Positions 45,275-58,089 of a stretch of DNA of 64,000 nucleotides are shown piece after piece (the stretch's first letter is position 1; the number at the start of each line of letters is the position of its first letter). Source of the stretch: Carya illinoinensis (lineage: Eukaryota; Streptophyta; Magnoliopsida; Fagales; Juglandaceae); contig NC_056764.1 in assembly GCF_018687715.1 (NCBI RefSeq), forward strand, positions 2,668,501 through 2,732,500, in the 5' to 3' direction. The notes under the pieces are model-generated. The model was not told the DNA's origin. It made no database searches and was given only the letters and a program-made list of their open reading frames with translations. Made by a program: the position numbers and the translations under genes.

Positions 45275-46831
45275 AAAAAACTAATAAATACACTTAAAAG
45301 TGAAATGAAATGACTAGTCTCTCTCTCTACGGCTGAGGATTTAAAACGTGTATTTTGGTACAAAAGTAAAACGCATTTTACACAAAAGCATTAATAAAAG
45401 TGATACCTTATGTATTGAGAAATTGACAAATAACATTGTTATCCCAATTCTAACCATCAAGATGAATAAAAATTAAAAGGCTACGTGGCAAAATCTTCAT
45501 GGTCGGATCTTAATAGGAGTGGACACAGTTGAAGAGAGGTGTGTTTGGACAATTGGCATTGTATTAAGACACATTAAATAAAGAAACATAATGTAAATGG
45601 ACAATATTTTCTTACAGATGAAAGATTTGCATTTGCTCCCAAATGTGCTTCCATGTATTAACTTAGAATTAGCTGTGAATGGCATATAATCTTTGAAAAC
45701 ATATAAGTGATTTTGGTTTTGACAGATGTAGACACAAAATGTTATTTACCCCCATCACTTATATGCCAATTACACACACATTTTAAATTATTATTTATTT
45801 AAATAATTAATATAAGAAATTCTTACAATAAAACAAAAGAAAATGCTTGGACCACCGAAAGGTGGTACTGAAACATTTTCTCGATCTTTTTTTTTTAATT
45901 TTTTTTTTTAATTTAGTGATTAAGAAAATATTTTTTAATAAATATTTAGTTTACTGTCATCACATGATCAGTATCTTTCGCTGTCACACTATGCCGATGA
46001 AATTAGACTAAAGTTTGCTAAATTCAACATCACAAGAAATTAAAATCAATAACTTAAATACCAACCACAAACCCTCCTATTGGACCCACACCAGATTCAC
46101 ATCCTGAATAAATAAATATATATATATATATATATATCTGTTTGGCTTGGTATTGATGTTTTCCAGACATCCAACTATCTAATTATAAATCATAAATAAC
46201 AATTATTCTCCATCTTGTGATGGCAATTATTAAAAGGTTGTCAGCCACCAAAGAATTCTTTCAATAAGTGTATTTTTTAATTATCTTAAACATTTTAAAA
46301 AAATTCTTAATTATTAAATTAAAAAAAAAAAGGTGTCGAGAGACTATCAAGACACTTAGCATTTTTCTAATTAAAATTAATAATAAGAAGGAAAGTTAAC
46401 AAGATTCATAATCATTTGTTACTTTTTCTTTTTATAAAATTAAAAAAAAAAAATGTTTTGTTGAGAAGGAGAATTTTGACTATGCTTGGTTAGCAAGAAA
46501 AGAAGAGCCCAAAGGGGGCATTATGGGTAAAAAGACAAAAAAGAGAGACAAGGATGTTAATGTTGTTTTTATATCTTCCATAAACAAAAGAATACATGAT
46601 GAAATTCTGGGCAGCGTCCCGTACTGTATGCAACAACATACACAACAAACACATGCGCTTAATTCTTCCAATCTCCATACCCAATCCTTCTCTCTGCGAT
46701 TGCCCTTTTCAGTTCCCAAGCACTACCCATTCTATGCCATCCATTGTTAAGCCTCCGAATTCCCTTTGATTCCTTCAAACTGCTTTTTTTGTTTCCTTCC
46801 GATACTTTCTCTCGTTGTCGCTTACCGAAAC

Positions 46832-48006
46832 ATGGTGTTACACTCTGTATCCGAAACCGATATACCAGTAGCGCCAGTAGCGTCTCAATCACCGTCAACA
46901 CCACAATCACAATCACATCGGCAACTACAACCACCCATGGCCGCCTCCGTTTTGTCTTCGAAGCGTCCACCTCTCAGAAGCTTCGCTTTCTCCAACTACA
47001 AGTGGCCCCTCGACCACTCCACCACCACCAATCATCACCTCCGGTTTCGCCACGGACTTGCCGGTTTGACTCGCGACTCGGGGCTCCGGTCGAATTATTC
47101 TTTCTCGGTCAATGAAGATCATGGTCGCCGAGTGGCCCGAAAACTCGGCGAGTCGACTCTGTCTGCTGGCTCGGAACCTCGGGTCGCTTCTCCGCTCAAG
47201 TACAGTCACCACAGGGTCAGTAAACTCACCGGTTCGACTTGGAGGGGTTCTGAATCGGAGAATCGGAATGATCCGGGGAGAAACGGGGGGGAAAATGGCC
47301 TTCCCTCCTTTGGTGTTCCAGAGAGCATGATCGGAAAGGAAGCTAAGAAAACTTCGGATAAGAAGCCGGCTAACTCTGGCCGGGAGATGGGAAAACCGGA
47401 GGAGAAATCAATGGAATCCGATCCGAAATCGAAGATCCTCATTCGTCTCCGTACCAAGAACAAGTCTGGTGCTACTGAAGATGAGGATGGTGCCGCAGAA
47501 GCACCGGCTTTAACATCATCTGCAGCTATCACAGAAGTCGAAGAACCGGCGCAGAAGACGTGGAATCTGCGGCCAAGAAAATCGGCGACGAAGCGTCTCG
47601 ACGCCGACGGAGTTAGAGGAGCATCTAGAACTGATGGAGCACTGGTGCAGGAGACCAAAAGCCAGTCTCCGGCTCGCGCTGAATCGGCTCGAGCCCGAAA
47701 CGGAACGGACGCGAAAGGCCGAAACTTTCGATCTCGCTGTCGAGAAAGGAGATTGAAGAGGATATCCTCGTGTTCACTGGGTCCAAGCCCGCCAGGAGGC
47801 CCAAGAAGCGAGCGAAGAACGTTCAGAAACAGCTCGATGTAAACCAATTTTGCAATTCAATTTACAAGCCCAAGATATTTGTTTATTGTTTACATAACCA
47901 AGGACTTCTACATCTATTTGTTTTGCAGTGTGTTTTTCCGGGATTATGGCTTGGTTCGATTACGCCGGAGTCATACAGGGTCAGTGATGCTCCTGGGAAG
48001 GTTTAA
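46832..48006 (+). pseudogene. DUF1639 protein gene with a frameshift before the conserved domain
   Basis: Exon 1 (46832-47838) starts MVLHSVSETD and reads a Ser/Pro-rich basic protein with KSKILIRLRTKNKS and KTWNLRPRK. Near 47711-47722 the frame changes: the conserved DUF1639 segment (KLSISLSRKEIEEDILVF, then RRPKKRAKNVQKQLD) is in frame +2 relative to the start. Exon 2 (47929-48006, after donor GTAAAC and acceptor TTTTGCAG) adds CVFPGLWLGSITPESYRVSD and a stop in that same frame. The sequence GCGAAAGGCC would be explained by loss of four bases such as one GAAA. As written the start frame ends at 47842 without the domain. All else is intact, so a recent mutation or an assembly error is likely. 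The function of DUF1639 is unknown. Confidence 0.8.
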
Positions 48007-51000
48007 AACTTTACCTTTGACTCTCTCTGTTTCTGCTTTGACCTTTTGTATTCGTTTTATTGTTAAAAGAAAAGGTGAATTAATTTGATGTTGGATAAAT
48101 TGGTCATATTTCTATTCAATAATGATTAGGTTTCTTGGGTTACAAGCAACGGAAAATTAAAATGGGATTTCGTTAGATTTTATAATTGAATTTCTTTTTT
48201 CAGTGACCAAACATAATGTTTATGACTTCGATTTTTTTCTGTTGCTTGCAGTGTTAGGTTGGACTGTTGGCAATTTGTGATTCTTTTGACTGTTTATTGG
48301 AATTTTGAAGGCCTTGTGACTGCTGACCCTTTTAGACGGCTAAGGAAGGTATAAACAAACTATACACCAACAGAACATAGAACTTTGAAGATGAATGGAT
48401 GACAATTCTATCTCGTGAGCAGCTCAATAAAAAGTTGGAAGAGTTATATCGTTTTACTTGTTATTAGTAGTCACTGATGTACATAAAGAGTTAAAACTAT
48501 TAAAGTTTGAAGGATAAGACTTTTGAATAGTTTTTTGTGTTTATGTATTCTATTTGCTTTGAACGAGTATGATTTAAGAGAGCCTCTTAACCTGCTAGCT
48601 TACTAGAGCTTGTTATTTCTCAGTTGAGGAGAGCAGTATTTATATTCTGAAACCCAGAATCTTAGTATATATACTGCTGAGCATTTGCATAGTGTCTCAA
48701 CCCCCTCTCGTTCTGTCTGAATCTTTACTTGTTTAGTTGTGGTTAGTTGACTTTTTACATTTCATTCTTTCATGGATTTAAGATCAATGAATTAAGTAGT
48801 TTGTCGTGATTTTTTTTTATCTTTTTCTTCTTTTTTTCCCATGATAAGAATTCATGTACCAAATAAAATAGAAAAAGAATTTGTGTACAAACTAAGTTGG
48901 AGAGAGAGATTTAGTGGGGAGAATGAAAGAGTTATGCGCTCTTGACCCAAGAAAACTTGTTTGGAGTTAGATAAAATCTAAATTATCGTGTCGAAGAGTA
49001 GCTTCAATTGGTTTTCTTTATATTAAACGAGGGAGTTAATAAACTACAATACTAGAGAACTGTTTTGTTTTGTCATTGTTAAATAGGGAACGTATATGCA
49101 AACCAGAATTCTGTGGACTATCTGTTATGTGGGCGCACGCACACTGCAAATTTAGGAGTTCCGAGAGTTTTTGGAATATGCAAGAAAAAAGTAAATGACG
49201 TACGTTTTTTTACCCTACTTCCCCTTTAAGTCATTTCAAGATGAACTTTTTGCCTACATCCTTCTCCAATGCTGCTGCTCATGAGCTTTCCCGTGGGCTT
49301 CTAAATGCATCTTGTACAGGTTCCCTTTGTCTAGCCTCACCTGAGTGGTTGCAGTTGTGGTTGCATAAGCTCCAAGCTTGTCTATAGCTGCTTGTTGTTA
49401 TGGTCTTTTTTCCCTGTTCTTCTTGTCCCTTTCTTTTAATAGTTTATTCATTCCCCAAAACAAAAAGAGTTATTCAGTATTGCTTTTTGGGATAGAGGGA
49501 AATCTTATTGGTGACGCCATAATCCAGTGAACAAGGATGGTGGAAATTAGCCAAAATGTCTATTTTCAAGAATTTCTAAAGCTTCACCCTTTTTTATTGT
49601 AATATGTTCCCGTAGGGGAACATAGTGAAGACAGAGCCAGAAAAAGTAGATGTTGGAAACTAAGAATTGGGATTATTTGGAATGTATCAGGTTCAAATGC
49701 AACTCAGATATGACCAATCATTTTCCGTATATTTCAGGCATACGAATGTCTGTCAATTGTCATTAACATTCAATGTACACAGCATAGGTTCAAATGCAGC
49801 ATTTATCAGACAAAAATCTAAGCTCGATTACTGATGTACCGTACAGAAAAGTGAAGCAGAAGCAGCTGCCCCCACCAGAGTGGAGTTTATTCTCAGCTCA
49901 AGGGGTGTCAGCAAAATAGCAAATGGTGAAGCTTCTTGAACTAAATGTTGTTCACCCTTTTAAATCTAGGCAGATGAGACCGGGTGCTAAAGGATAATGT
50001 GCTCGCACATTCCTTTGGAGCAAGTTGGCTTGACTCCAATCGATCACTGAGCAGAATCCTTGAAGTATGAAGGGTAATTAACTAAGAATGAATACTTTTA
50101 GCATGGTTAGTTATTAGGCATTTTAGTGTGAATGCTTGGCAAATTTGGTAAGCTGCAACTACGGCAGTGCGTGGTTGGACATTTAAAGTTTCCTTTGTTG
50201 CTAGATGCAAGTTTATACATAACAATGTTGATACCTTTATTTATTATTTAGCTGCTATAAAGGTGGTATGGTTTCCATTATTTTTCTTGTTCTGGATCAG
50301 AATGATACAATATCTAGCAATAATTTAATGAAATAATATGGCTGTTTTTAACCTGTTTGTTGGACTAATGCCAGAGGGGAACATGAAGAAGATAAACATG
50401 TAACCGAATTAAAATTTCTTCCTACTACAATTGGGAAGAAATTAAGAAAAATAACCTGAAGCAATTCCAGCATTGAATTCACTTGGCAATGCATGTGGTT
50501 CCCACTCTGTTGACTGTACTTCGACGATGCTGCAGTGGCAGGGTTGCTTCAGTCCACGTCTTCAATGACCGTTGTTGAGGATGCAACATGTTTCGGTTGA
50601 GAAGAAAATGACTGTTGCAGAATAATCGTCCCAAGGGATAGATGATTCAGGGTTTTTTTTTGGGAAGATATATATTAGGTTAATCAACAAGAAAATCAAG
50701 CCTCTTGCGCATTGTTAAATAAAGTTAATTTAAATCACCTCAAGAAATGGAATTCTCACAAGTCTGGATTTTTGCTCGTCTTACAGTTCGTGCCACTTTG
50801 TTATTTGCATCACTTAAGAGGCTATTAGAATCTCTTAAAAAATTTCACGCTTCAAAATCAAGATATCTAGATCGTTGCTTTAGAAAATTATAGAGAGAAA
50901 TGAGAATTTTTCTTTTTGTACGTTATTTTTATACTCTTCTTCATGAGAGATTAATTAATTTTTCTGAAGTTAAATAATAGTGGTGAGGAGTTAATTAATA

Positions 51001-51224
51001 ACTTCCCAATTTATGTGGACACAACATAGATCATGGGTACCCACTACCAACAACCAACATGCATAAAATTACTTATCCATCTCACAAGTAATTCTTTGGA
51101 ATCGGAATTGCTGTCTCTCCATGCCCAAATCTTACAATTGTTGATCACTCTAGAACAATTAACCCTACCATCTCCACTAAACAATTATTTGTTACAATTT
51201 TTTAATGTATTTTCAATGAGACTT

Positions 51225-51311
51225 GTAAGTAGAAAAGGCAAAGATCAAAGCTGTTTGTGATTTTGTGATGGTGACGATAAGGAAAGCATATTGTGTGGTG
51301 TGCTTGTTATG

Positions 51312-51390
<79 letters not shown>

Positions 51391-51573
51391 TAATGCCAGA
51401 CGGATAAAGTATTTTCTATAAATTAACATTTTGCTAATTGATTTTGGAATCAATAATAACTTGGAAGTAGAGAAAGCAAAGATAAAAGATGTTTGTGATT
51501 TTGTGATGGTGACGATGAGGAAAGCATATCATGTTTTGTGTTTGTTATGCTTGAGAGAGAGAGAGAGAGAGAG
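51225..51573. repeat. Direct duplication, each unit ending in a GA microsatellite
   Basis: Unit 1 begins near 51225 and unit 2 near 51461. Both run AGTAGA(A/G)AA(A/G)GCAAAGAT, TGTTTGTGATTTTGTGATGG, TGACGAT(A/G)AGGAAAGCATA and TTGTTATGCTTGAGAGAG. Unit 1 then has about 75 bp of GA (51315-51389) while unit 2 has about 21 bp. Confidence 0.85.
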
Positions 51574-52966
51574 GCATTAATCTATCTAGAGGAGTACTAC
51601 TGCTAGAATAATATATCAAGAAAGTAAAGTATAAACTAATCTACCACGTCAAGTTAAGTCAATTTATAAATTTATTTTTATAGAGCTTATTTGTAGGTAA
51701 ATCATTTCGTATCTATAAATAAGAGCGTGAGTAGATAAGGAAAAATTCACAATCACAAGCAGATACATTACACTTTTTTTCACTGTAGCATTCAAGAGGT
51801 GCGGCCTCAAGCGTACAAGCATTCTTAATGATTTCAAGCAAAATTTGCAGGTTCTTTGCTCCACCATTTCACTTATATTTTGTTAACAGTGATAGAATGC
51901 TATATATAAGCATAGCAGCTGCCACCACTAGGTGGCCCTGCAGGTCATACGTACTACCGCCACGGTAGCCAAGTTTTGGCCGATTTGAGCGACCAACTCG
52001 ATTGATTTGGGCAACTATGGCGGCCATCACCAGTAGTACATTCTAGGTAGCTTTGTGGTGGCTAGCTCGCATGTAGCCTAGCTACGGCAGCCTGTGGTCT
52101 GTTGGGATAGAACATGTGATATGATTTGTGAATTAAACATGAATAAAATATAAAATTAACGGTTTAGATTTAATATAAATAAATTCGATTCAATACAAAT
52201 TGATTAATAAATAAATGAACTTGTAATTATCAGTTTAAATTTTATTTTAAAATTACAAAATACTTATGTTTATTATTGTTGGATTATATTAATATTGATA
52301 TTTCTTAGTATGCTTATATTTTTATTATTAAAATTGTAATTTTAAACTTATGCTTATATTTGTTTTTATTGGGTTTGTAATATTAATTTTATTACAGGTT
52401 AAAATCTAAAATATATTAATATGTTTTTGTTAGTAAGTAGTCTTATTGTTTTGGAGACATTGTAGTTATTAATAAATATAAATTTTAATTTTTATCTAAA
52501 ATTATATTAATAAAATTAAATGGATTATGCAGGTCAGTTCAATCCATTTACATAAGGTTGAACCATTTCTAATTAATTACTATTAAATATAAATGGGTCA
52601 TGTCATATTAATTAATTTCTAATTAATTATTAAATAGGTCAAAACAGATTGTGTCATGTCACCCGTTATTTAAATGAATCATGTTAGGATTTGAAGTTCT
52701 AACCCATTTAGCTTATAAATGGGTCATGTTCGGATTAATCCATATAATTGAATGTCCATAATTTAATTTGACACGAACACAGTCTGTAAATACAAATAGA
52801 AAATAATTTACACATAATATTTTTCATAAAATATTTCACAACTATATGAGGGGTATTTTTATAGAATAGCTTATAAAAATAACATTATTTTACAAAACTA
52901 CCACTCCTCGCGGCGACTAATTAAGCTGCATGTCTATCATGTGGCGGCTGTTACTTTTATATACAC

Positions 52967-52968
52967 AT

Positions 52969-53019
<51 letters not shown>

Positions 53020-53020
53020 A
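52967..53020. repeat. Compound microsatellite (CATA)n(CA)n(TA)n
   Basis: Three simple repeats follow one another without a gap: about five CATA units, seven CA units and ten TA units. Confidence 0.95.
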
Positions 53021-53574
53021 ATTAAGTTATTTACTACACCCTCCATAAAAACTTCTCTACGTCCAAATATCTATATATACTAAATGAATCTCACAGTACT
53101 TTTGTAAAACTCTATTAAAATCTCTTTCCATAAAATCTTCATAACTAATTATAAGCATTTTCACACTGTTCATAAAAACTCTGAACATTCAAATATCCCA
53201 TAATGCACTGTAATGGAGGGAAAAGGGTGATCTTAGTAGGATTTTGAGTGTTTTCTTTCATGGCCATTCGTTATATTATAAGTGAAACAAAGAAAAGTAT
53301 AATAAAAAAGAAAAGATTAGATATGGGTAAGAGGGCATCAATTAATAAACATACGATGAGCTACAACAATTTATAATGTTAATCATGTAGGGTTGGCGTC
53401 TTTGGCTATGCTATTTTGTTCGACTCTTTGAGCATATTTAATCGTGCTAAGTCCCAGTTGCATCGAAGATTCGAATGCCTGGTATTAGGTATCTATCTAC
53501 GTACGTACATACATTCATGTTGTTTTTGTGTCGATCATAGGCAAAATTAAGGATCTTGACGATTGAAGCAGAAT

Positions 53575-54984
53575 ATGGCCGAAGGACGTCCTGCCACTGA
53601 TTCAGGTGACAAGAAAAAGCAACTTGGATGCGAAGAGTTTATGATCAATATTGTTGAAGATTCGCCTGACATAGAGCCTGGTGAATGGCCCGAGTGTTGC
53701 ATCTACAGGGTCCCTGAGTTGCTTCGCCGGGTAGAAAAAGAAGCTTACACTCCTAAACTAGTTCATATCGGCCCTCTCCATTACAGCATGCAGCAACCCA
53801 AGGATATAGAAATTCAGAAACTTCGATATTTGAAGGGATTCTGTGATCGGACTAAGAAGAGTAAGAATGATCTTGCAGGCATCATTGAAAGCGACGAGTT
53901 AAAAATCAGACATTGCTATTCTGAGACCTTTGATCAGATCAACAGTGTAGAGTTTGTAAAGATGATTCTATTGGATGCTACTTTTATCATTGAGTTCATC
54001 TTGAGGAGTCGAAACCCAAAAGTTTACGAAGGAGACCATATAATAAGTAAGCCATGCCTGGTATGTCATATATGGCCTGACTTAATATTACTTGAGAATC
54101 AGCTTCCATATTTTGTTTTGAAGAAACTATATGACTTTGTCCTCGATGGACAAGAAAATCAGCAGGGCCAGGCTCCTTCCTTTCTTAAGCTTGCCTGTGA
54201 TTTCGTACTCAACAATCAGGAGTACTCAGTGCCCGAGGGGAAGGAAGTTAAACATCTCACTGATTTACTGAGGACGTATTACAATCTTCTGCACCTAAGG
54301 TCGAAGCCGTTTGATAAAGCTGGAAGCGGGCCGGAGGCAGAGCAATTTGATGAAGTATGTAGTGCAACAAAGCTGGACGAAGTAGGAGTGAAATTCAAGG
54401 TAGCTCCTCCAAGTAGAAGCTTACTTGACATTAAATTCAATAAGAAAAAGTGCCTGGACAGGTGTCCATGGTTAAATTTTTCATGGCTCTTGGCTTGCTT
54501 TCCTTGCTTGAAACGCTTTGCGTGCTTGGAGCGTATGCAACCTTCGTTAGAAATCCCACGCTTGGTGATAGAAGACGTGACTGAAGGTATTTTCCGAAAC
54601 ATCATGGCACTGGAGCAGTGTCACTATCCAATGGAAGCCCACTTCTGCCATTACGTTAGGCTATTGGATTCTATCATCGACACCGAAAAAGATATAGAAT
54701 TGCTTGTTGAGAAAAAGATCATCCTTAACGGGCTCGGTAGCAATGTTGCAGCTGCGACTTTTATTAACAAACTCTGCCTTCAGATTGTGGCTGACGGATC
54801 GTGTTACGTCGACATAATTAAAGGACTTCGAAGCCATTATTATGACCATTGGAACCGTATTATGGCAACCATGGAAAGGTTTTATTTCGGCGACTTTTGG
54901 AGAGGCGCTGCAACTGTGATTGGACTTCTATTATTGGTCAACTCTCTCTGGGGATTCCTTCGGCCTTTTGTTTTGAAGAAATGA
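53575..54984 (+). CDS. DUF247 (UPF0481-type) membrane protein
   Basis: A single-exon gene of 469 residues from ATG 53575 (MAEGRPATDS); an in-frame TTG four codons upstream is not used. Family landmarks are in order: CCIYRVPELLRRVEKEAYTP, the VHIGPLHY motif (HIGP(L/Y)H signature), EIQKLRYLKGFC, VKMILLDATFIIEF (the MILLD motif), DLILLENQLPYFVL (LENQLP motif), ATKLDEVGVKFK, LDIKFNKKKC, NIMALEQCHYP, INKLC, and one C-terminal transmembrane helix (AATVIGLLLLVNSLWGFL). DUF247 proteins form large plant clusters of mostly unknown function; some take part in grass self-incompatibility. Plasma-membrane or endomembrane anchoring by the tail is inferred. The protein looks complete. A broken tandem relative follows 1.8 kb downstream. 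Confidence 0.92.
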   Translation: MAEGRPATDSGDKKKQLGCEEFMINIVEDSPDIEPGEWPECCIYRVPELLRRVEKEAYTPKLVHIGPLHYSMQQPKDIEIQKLRYLKGFCDRTKKSKNDLAGIIESDELKIRHCYSETFDQINSVEFVKMILLDATFIIEFILRSRNPKVYEGDHIISKPCLVCHIWPDLILLENQLPYFVLKKLYDFVLDGQENQQGQAPSFLKLACDFVLNNQEYSVPEGKEVKHLTDLLRTYYNLLHLRSKPFDKAGSGPEAEQFDEVCSATKLDEVGVKFKVAPPSRSLLDIKFNKKKCLDRCPWLNFSWLLACFPCLKRFACLERMQPSLEIPRLVIEDVTEGIFRNIMALEQCHYPMEAHFCHYVRLLDSIIDTEKDIELLVEKKIILNGLGSNVAAATFINKLCLQIVADGSCYVDIIKGLRSHYYDHWNRIMATMERFYFGDFWRGAATVIGLLLLVNSLWGFLRPFVLKK

Positions 54985-55719
54985 ATAAAGTGTCTGTGCT
55001 TTAAATGTTTGTTCGAGTGTCTGTGCTTTAAAGTGTCTGTGTTTCGAGTCATGGTTTGTTTTCTTTTCGTTTTGTTTCGTTTTTTTGATGCAGAATTGAA
55101 GCATCTGTGTGCTTGTTGTTTGTCTGAGTGCTCTGCTTATATATGAACTTTGTAATCCATGTCCTGCTTACCTTGTGATATCCTCTCCATCATAATAAAT
55201 TTTACATAATACTAATTTTCTTCAACTTGTAACAAGAAAAGCAAAACTTGTGACATCCTATTAGTTCCAATCCTCACGGTGATTATTATTACCAGTCGCG
55301 CACCACGGAATATTATTAATTTTAGTTTTCTTCTTGTTTACCATTGTGACATCCTCTCCATCTTTATAATTTCTATCTAATATTCTCTTCTTGTTTCAAC
55401 TTTGTGAAGTTTGTGTCCAATTTTGCAGCCCCCCCAATCTAAGTTGCCTAGGAAAAAAAACCTCGAAGGAATTTGGTGTGCATAAAACGGAGTAGAATCA
55501 AAAGCATTAGTGTTTAACCTTATTTTGTTAATTGTTGCAGTTATATTTTTGACAAAAATTAAATTTCACGCAGCCTCTTATTTACTCGTCTGGAACATGT
55601 ATATATCTGTTGAACATGTCAATTATGGTGACGTAAAGTGTTCAATAATGCTCATGATATGGGATATTCAAGTTCGCCTTTTTTGCTTCTGCAAAAGCTA
55701 GACGTGGTTTGTGCTTTTG

Positions 55720-55771
<52 letters not shown>

Positions 55772-56756
55772 CCACACATACTATATCTGAGGGAAAGAGG
55801 AAGACAGCAGATGCTATCCGTGAGAAAGAGTGGGAGACTACACGAGTGCATGTAGCATTTAGCAGGCGGAGAACCGGGATACTCAAACACACAATTGTGC
55901 TTCCTACAGCAAGTTTTGCAGGTTTCTTTTTCTAATCTCAATGATGTCACTTTAATCAAGTTCTTCATGATATATAATTTAATTTCTTTAAAAATATGAT
56001 TTGTTTGACAGTACTAGTCTAGTTCAGTGAGAAATTGGTAGTGGAAATGCATTTACAATATGCCATAAGGTATCTTCACTAAAATGGAAGATAATAGCAG
56101 ACATATGTTGAGTTCTTTCCCCTTGATTCCCATACATATTTAAATCATTTCTCAGAAGAAGGTGAATAGAGTGTTTAATCTTGCCTTGGCCTGCACAAAC
56201 CTCCCTTAAATAACAGAGAAGTGGAGGTTCTTCAGATCATCTTTTCACTTTCTTTCCGGAGCTAGCCTTTTAGTTTAGAACAAAGCTATAACACAGTAGA
56301 ACCTTGAAAAAACCTTCTTAACAAGGCCCTTGATATTTTTGTAAAATGAGTATTATATATATGATCTAGCTACTATATATTCAAGCGTATGCTTTCTTTG
56401 CATTGATCTGTTTCTATTGTTAAAGCTGGCCTTTTGCGGTCCCGGTTGTAGTAGTGGCCGGGTTTCCGAAGGGTTTTATAGGCAAGTAAAGGTGAAGAAG
56501 ATGACCTTTAACAAGAACTAGAAGATGGCCTTTCGCTGTGTTCATCCGTCTTGATATCTGCTAAAGACTTGTAAATATTTGCTTTTTCCCTCAAGGGTGC
56601 TAGGACAGAACTCCGGCTATCCGAATGACACATTAATGTATTTAGTTTGTTGCTTTTATTGATTGGAGCTTAAAGGATAATAATTCTGTTCTATTAATTA
56701 TTGCTGGCAAAGTTGTTTGTCCGTGACTAATAAAAGGAACTTGAAGGAGAGAAAAG
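54985..56756. other. Spacer between the two DUF247 copies
   Basis: The DUF247 3' flank is followed by ordinary AT-rich DNA, a (GA)n microsatellite at 55723-55769 and the presumed promoter of the ancestral second copy. The long minus-strand frame over the GA repeat reads as Leu-Ser and is not a gene. Confidence 0.55.
55723..55769. repeat. (GA)n microsatellite
   Basis: About 46 bp of uninterrupted GA, between the DUF247 gene and its broken copy. Confidence 0.95.
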
Positions 56757-58089
56757 ATGGCTTGTCACGCTACTGATCGCGTTGAATGCAAAGAGTTCCC
56801 AAAATACTTCGCAAGGTAAATGAAGAACTCTATACTCCTAAGCTGGTTTCAATAGGCCCTCTTCATCACCGTAAAAGAAAATTGAGGGACATGGAAATGC
56901 AGAAACTGCGATATTTGAGGGACTTCTGTTTCCGAACTGGGAAGAGCCAGACGGATCTTACAAGCATCATTGAAGAGAACGAAGATAAAATTCGCCATTG
57001 TTATGCTGAGACCTCAGAACTCAGCAGTAAAGAGTTTATCAACATGATTCTACTGGATGGGATCTTTATAATTGAACTGTTCTTGAGGACTTCTGGCAAT
57101 GCAGGAGATCACGAAGATGATTATATACTAAGAAAACCGTGGCTGAGAGAAGGTATACAACATGACTTGATTGTACCTGAGAATCAGCTTCCTTTTTTGG
57201 TCCTCGAGGATTTGTATACGTCCGTCTTGGGTGACTCTTCTAGTTGCGACCATCGCAAAGAAGGGAAGCAAATTAAGGAACACGTAGAAGAACTGAACAA
57301 AAAGGACTCTTCCTTTCTCGAGCTTTCCCGACAGTAATTTTCTTGTTACGAGCGAATGCCACATATTCCAACAATGTCATTGGTGAGGTAGTCAAACATT
57401 TCGCGGATTTGATAAGACATTTTGTGTCCACCGAACTTGGAACCTCCAAAAAGTAAAGCCATCGAGCATCTATACAGTGCCACAAAGCTGGAAGAGTCAG
57501 GAGTAGAATTCAGAGAAGTTGAAGACAGACACATACTCGACATAAAATTCCGAAAGGGCAAGTACTGCTTGAAAGACTGTCCGTTCCTGAATTGTTCATG
57601 GATCTTCAATTGGTTGGTCTGCTTGGAGCGCATACAACCTGTGTTGGAACTCCCTGCACTAACAGTAGACGACACGACTGAATGTCTTTTCAGAAACCTG
57701 ATGGCCTTGGAGCAGTGTCATTATCCAACGCAGGCTTACATCTGCAATTACATTTTGTTTTCCTGTTGGATCATCTAATAAACACAGAGAAAGATGTGGA
57801 TCTGCTGGTTGAAAAGAAGGTGAATTTTAACCAGCTGGGCAGCGATGAGGAGGTGGCGACACTCGTGAGCAAACTCGGCCGTCAAATTGTGGAAGTGAAT
57901 TCCTGTTACTGTGAACTCAGTCAAAAGCTAAATGGGCACTATGAACACTTCTGGAATCGAAATATGGCAACTTTGAAAAGGATCTATTTCCGAGTTATTT
58001 GGAGAAGCACTGCAACAGTTGTTGGTATCATATTCGTGGCTTTAAATGTCTGGAATATTTTCCCTGGGCGAGAGCTTCTCTCGCTCTAG
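56757..58089 (+). pseudogene. Broken tandem DUF247 copy
   Basis: Homologous to the intact neighbour but in at least four frames. The ATG at 56757 gives MACHATDRVECKEFPKYFAR then stop; about 45 N-terminal residues, including the WPECCIY block, are missing. The frame at 56786-57337 carries ILRKVNEELYTPKLVSIGPL, FINMILLDGIFIIELFL and LIVPENQLPFLVL. A shifted frame holds GEVVKHFADLIRHFV. The frame to 57778 has ATKLEESGVEF, LDIKFRKGKYC and NLMALEQCHYP. The last frame, to the stop at 58087, has LINTEKDVDLLVEKKVNFNQ and the C-terminal hydrophobic helix (TATVVGIIFVALNVWNIF). LEN has become PEN in the LENQLP motif. The frame 56786-57337 could still make a truncated 183-residue protein lacking the membrane anchor, but there is no sign of it. 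Confidence 0.88.

Larger units (their letters stand above)
43860..46831. other. Intergenic spacer with simple repeats
   Basis: After the mTERF 3' region there is (CT)n at 44408-44439, (TA)n at 44953-44981 and 45005-45020, a C-rich block at 45239-45270 that ends in AAAA, dispersed AT-rich repeat pieces at about 45830-45960 and 46260-46380, and (TA)n at about 46113-46136. The last several hundred bases should include the DUF1639 promoter and leader. I see no gene. Confidence 0.55.
48007..53574. other. 5.6-kb intergenic spacer
   Basis: No gene was recognised. Contents: probable DUF1639 3' flank to about 48.4 kb; non-repetitive sequence of ordinary composition at 49.2-50.7 kb with no coherent frame; a duplicated block with (GA)n at 51225-51573; degraded GC-richer DNA at 51.9-52.1 kb with TGGCGGC/GCCACC words; an AT-rich repeat with ATGGGTCATGT words at 52.5-52.8 kb; and a compound (CATA)n(CA)n(TA)n microsatellite at 52967-53020. 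The DUF247 promoter is at the right end. Confidence 0.55.

Noticed and set aside
47206..47847. 213-codon minus-strand frame over the DUF1639 gene
   Set aside because: It is the GC-rich shadow of the real coding strand and has no recognisable content.
55642..55968. Leu-Ser-rich minus-strand frame
   Set aside because: It is produced by the GA microsatellite.
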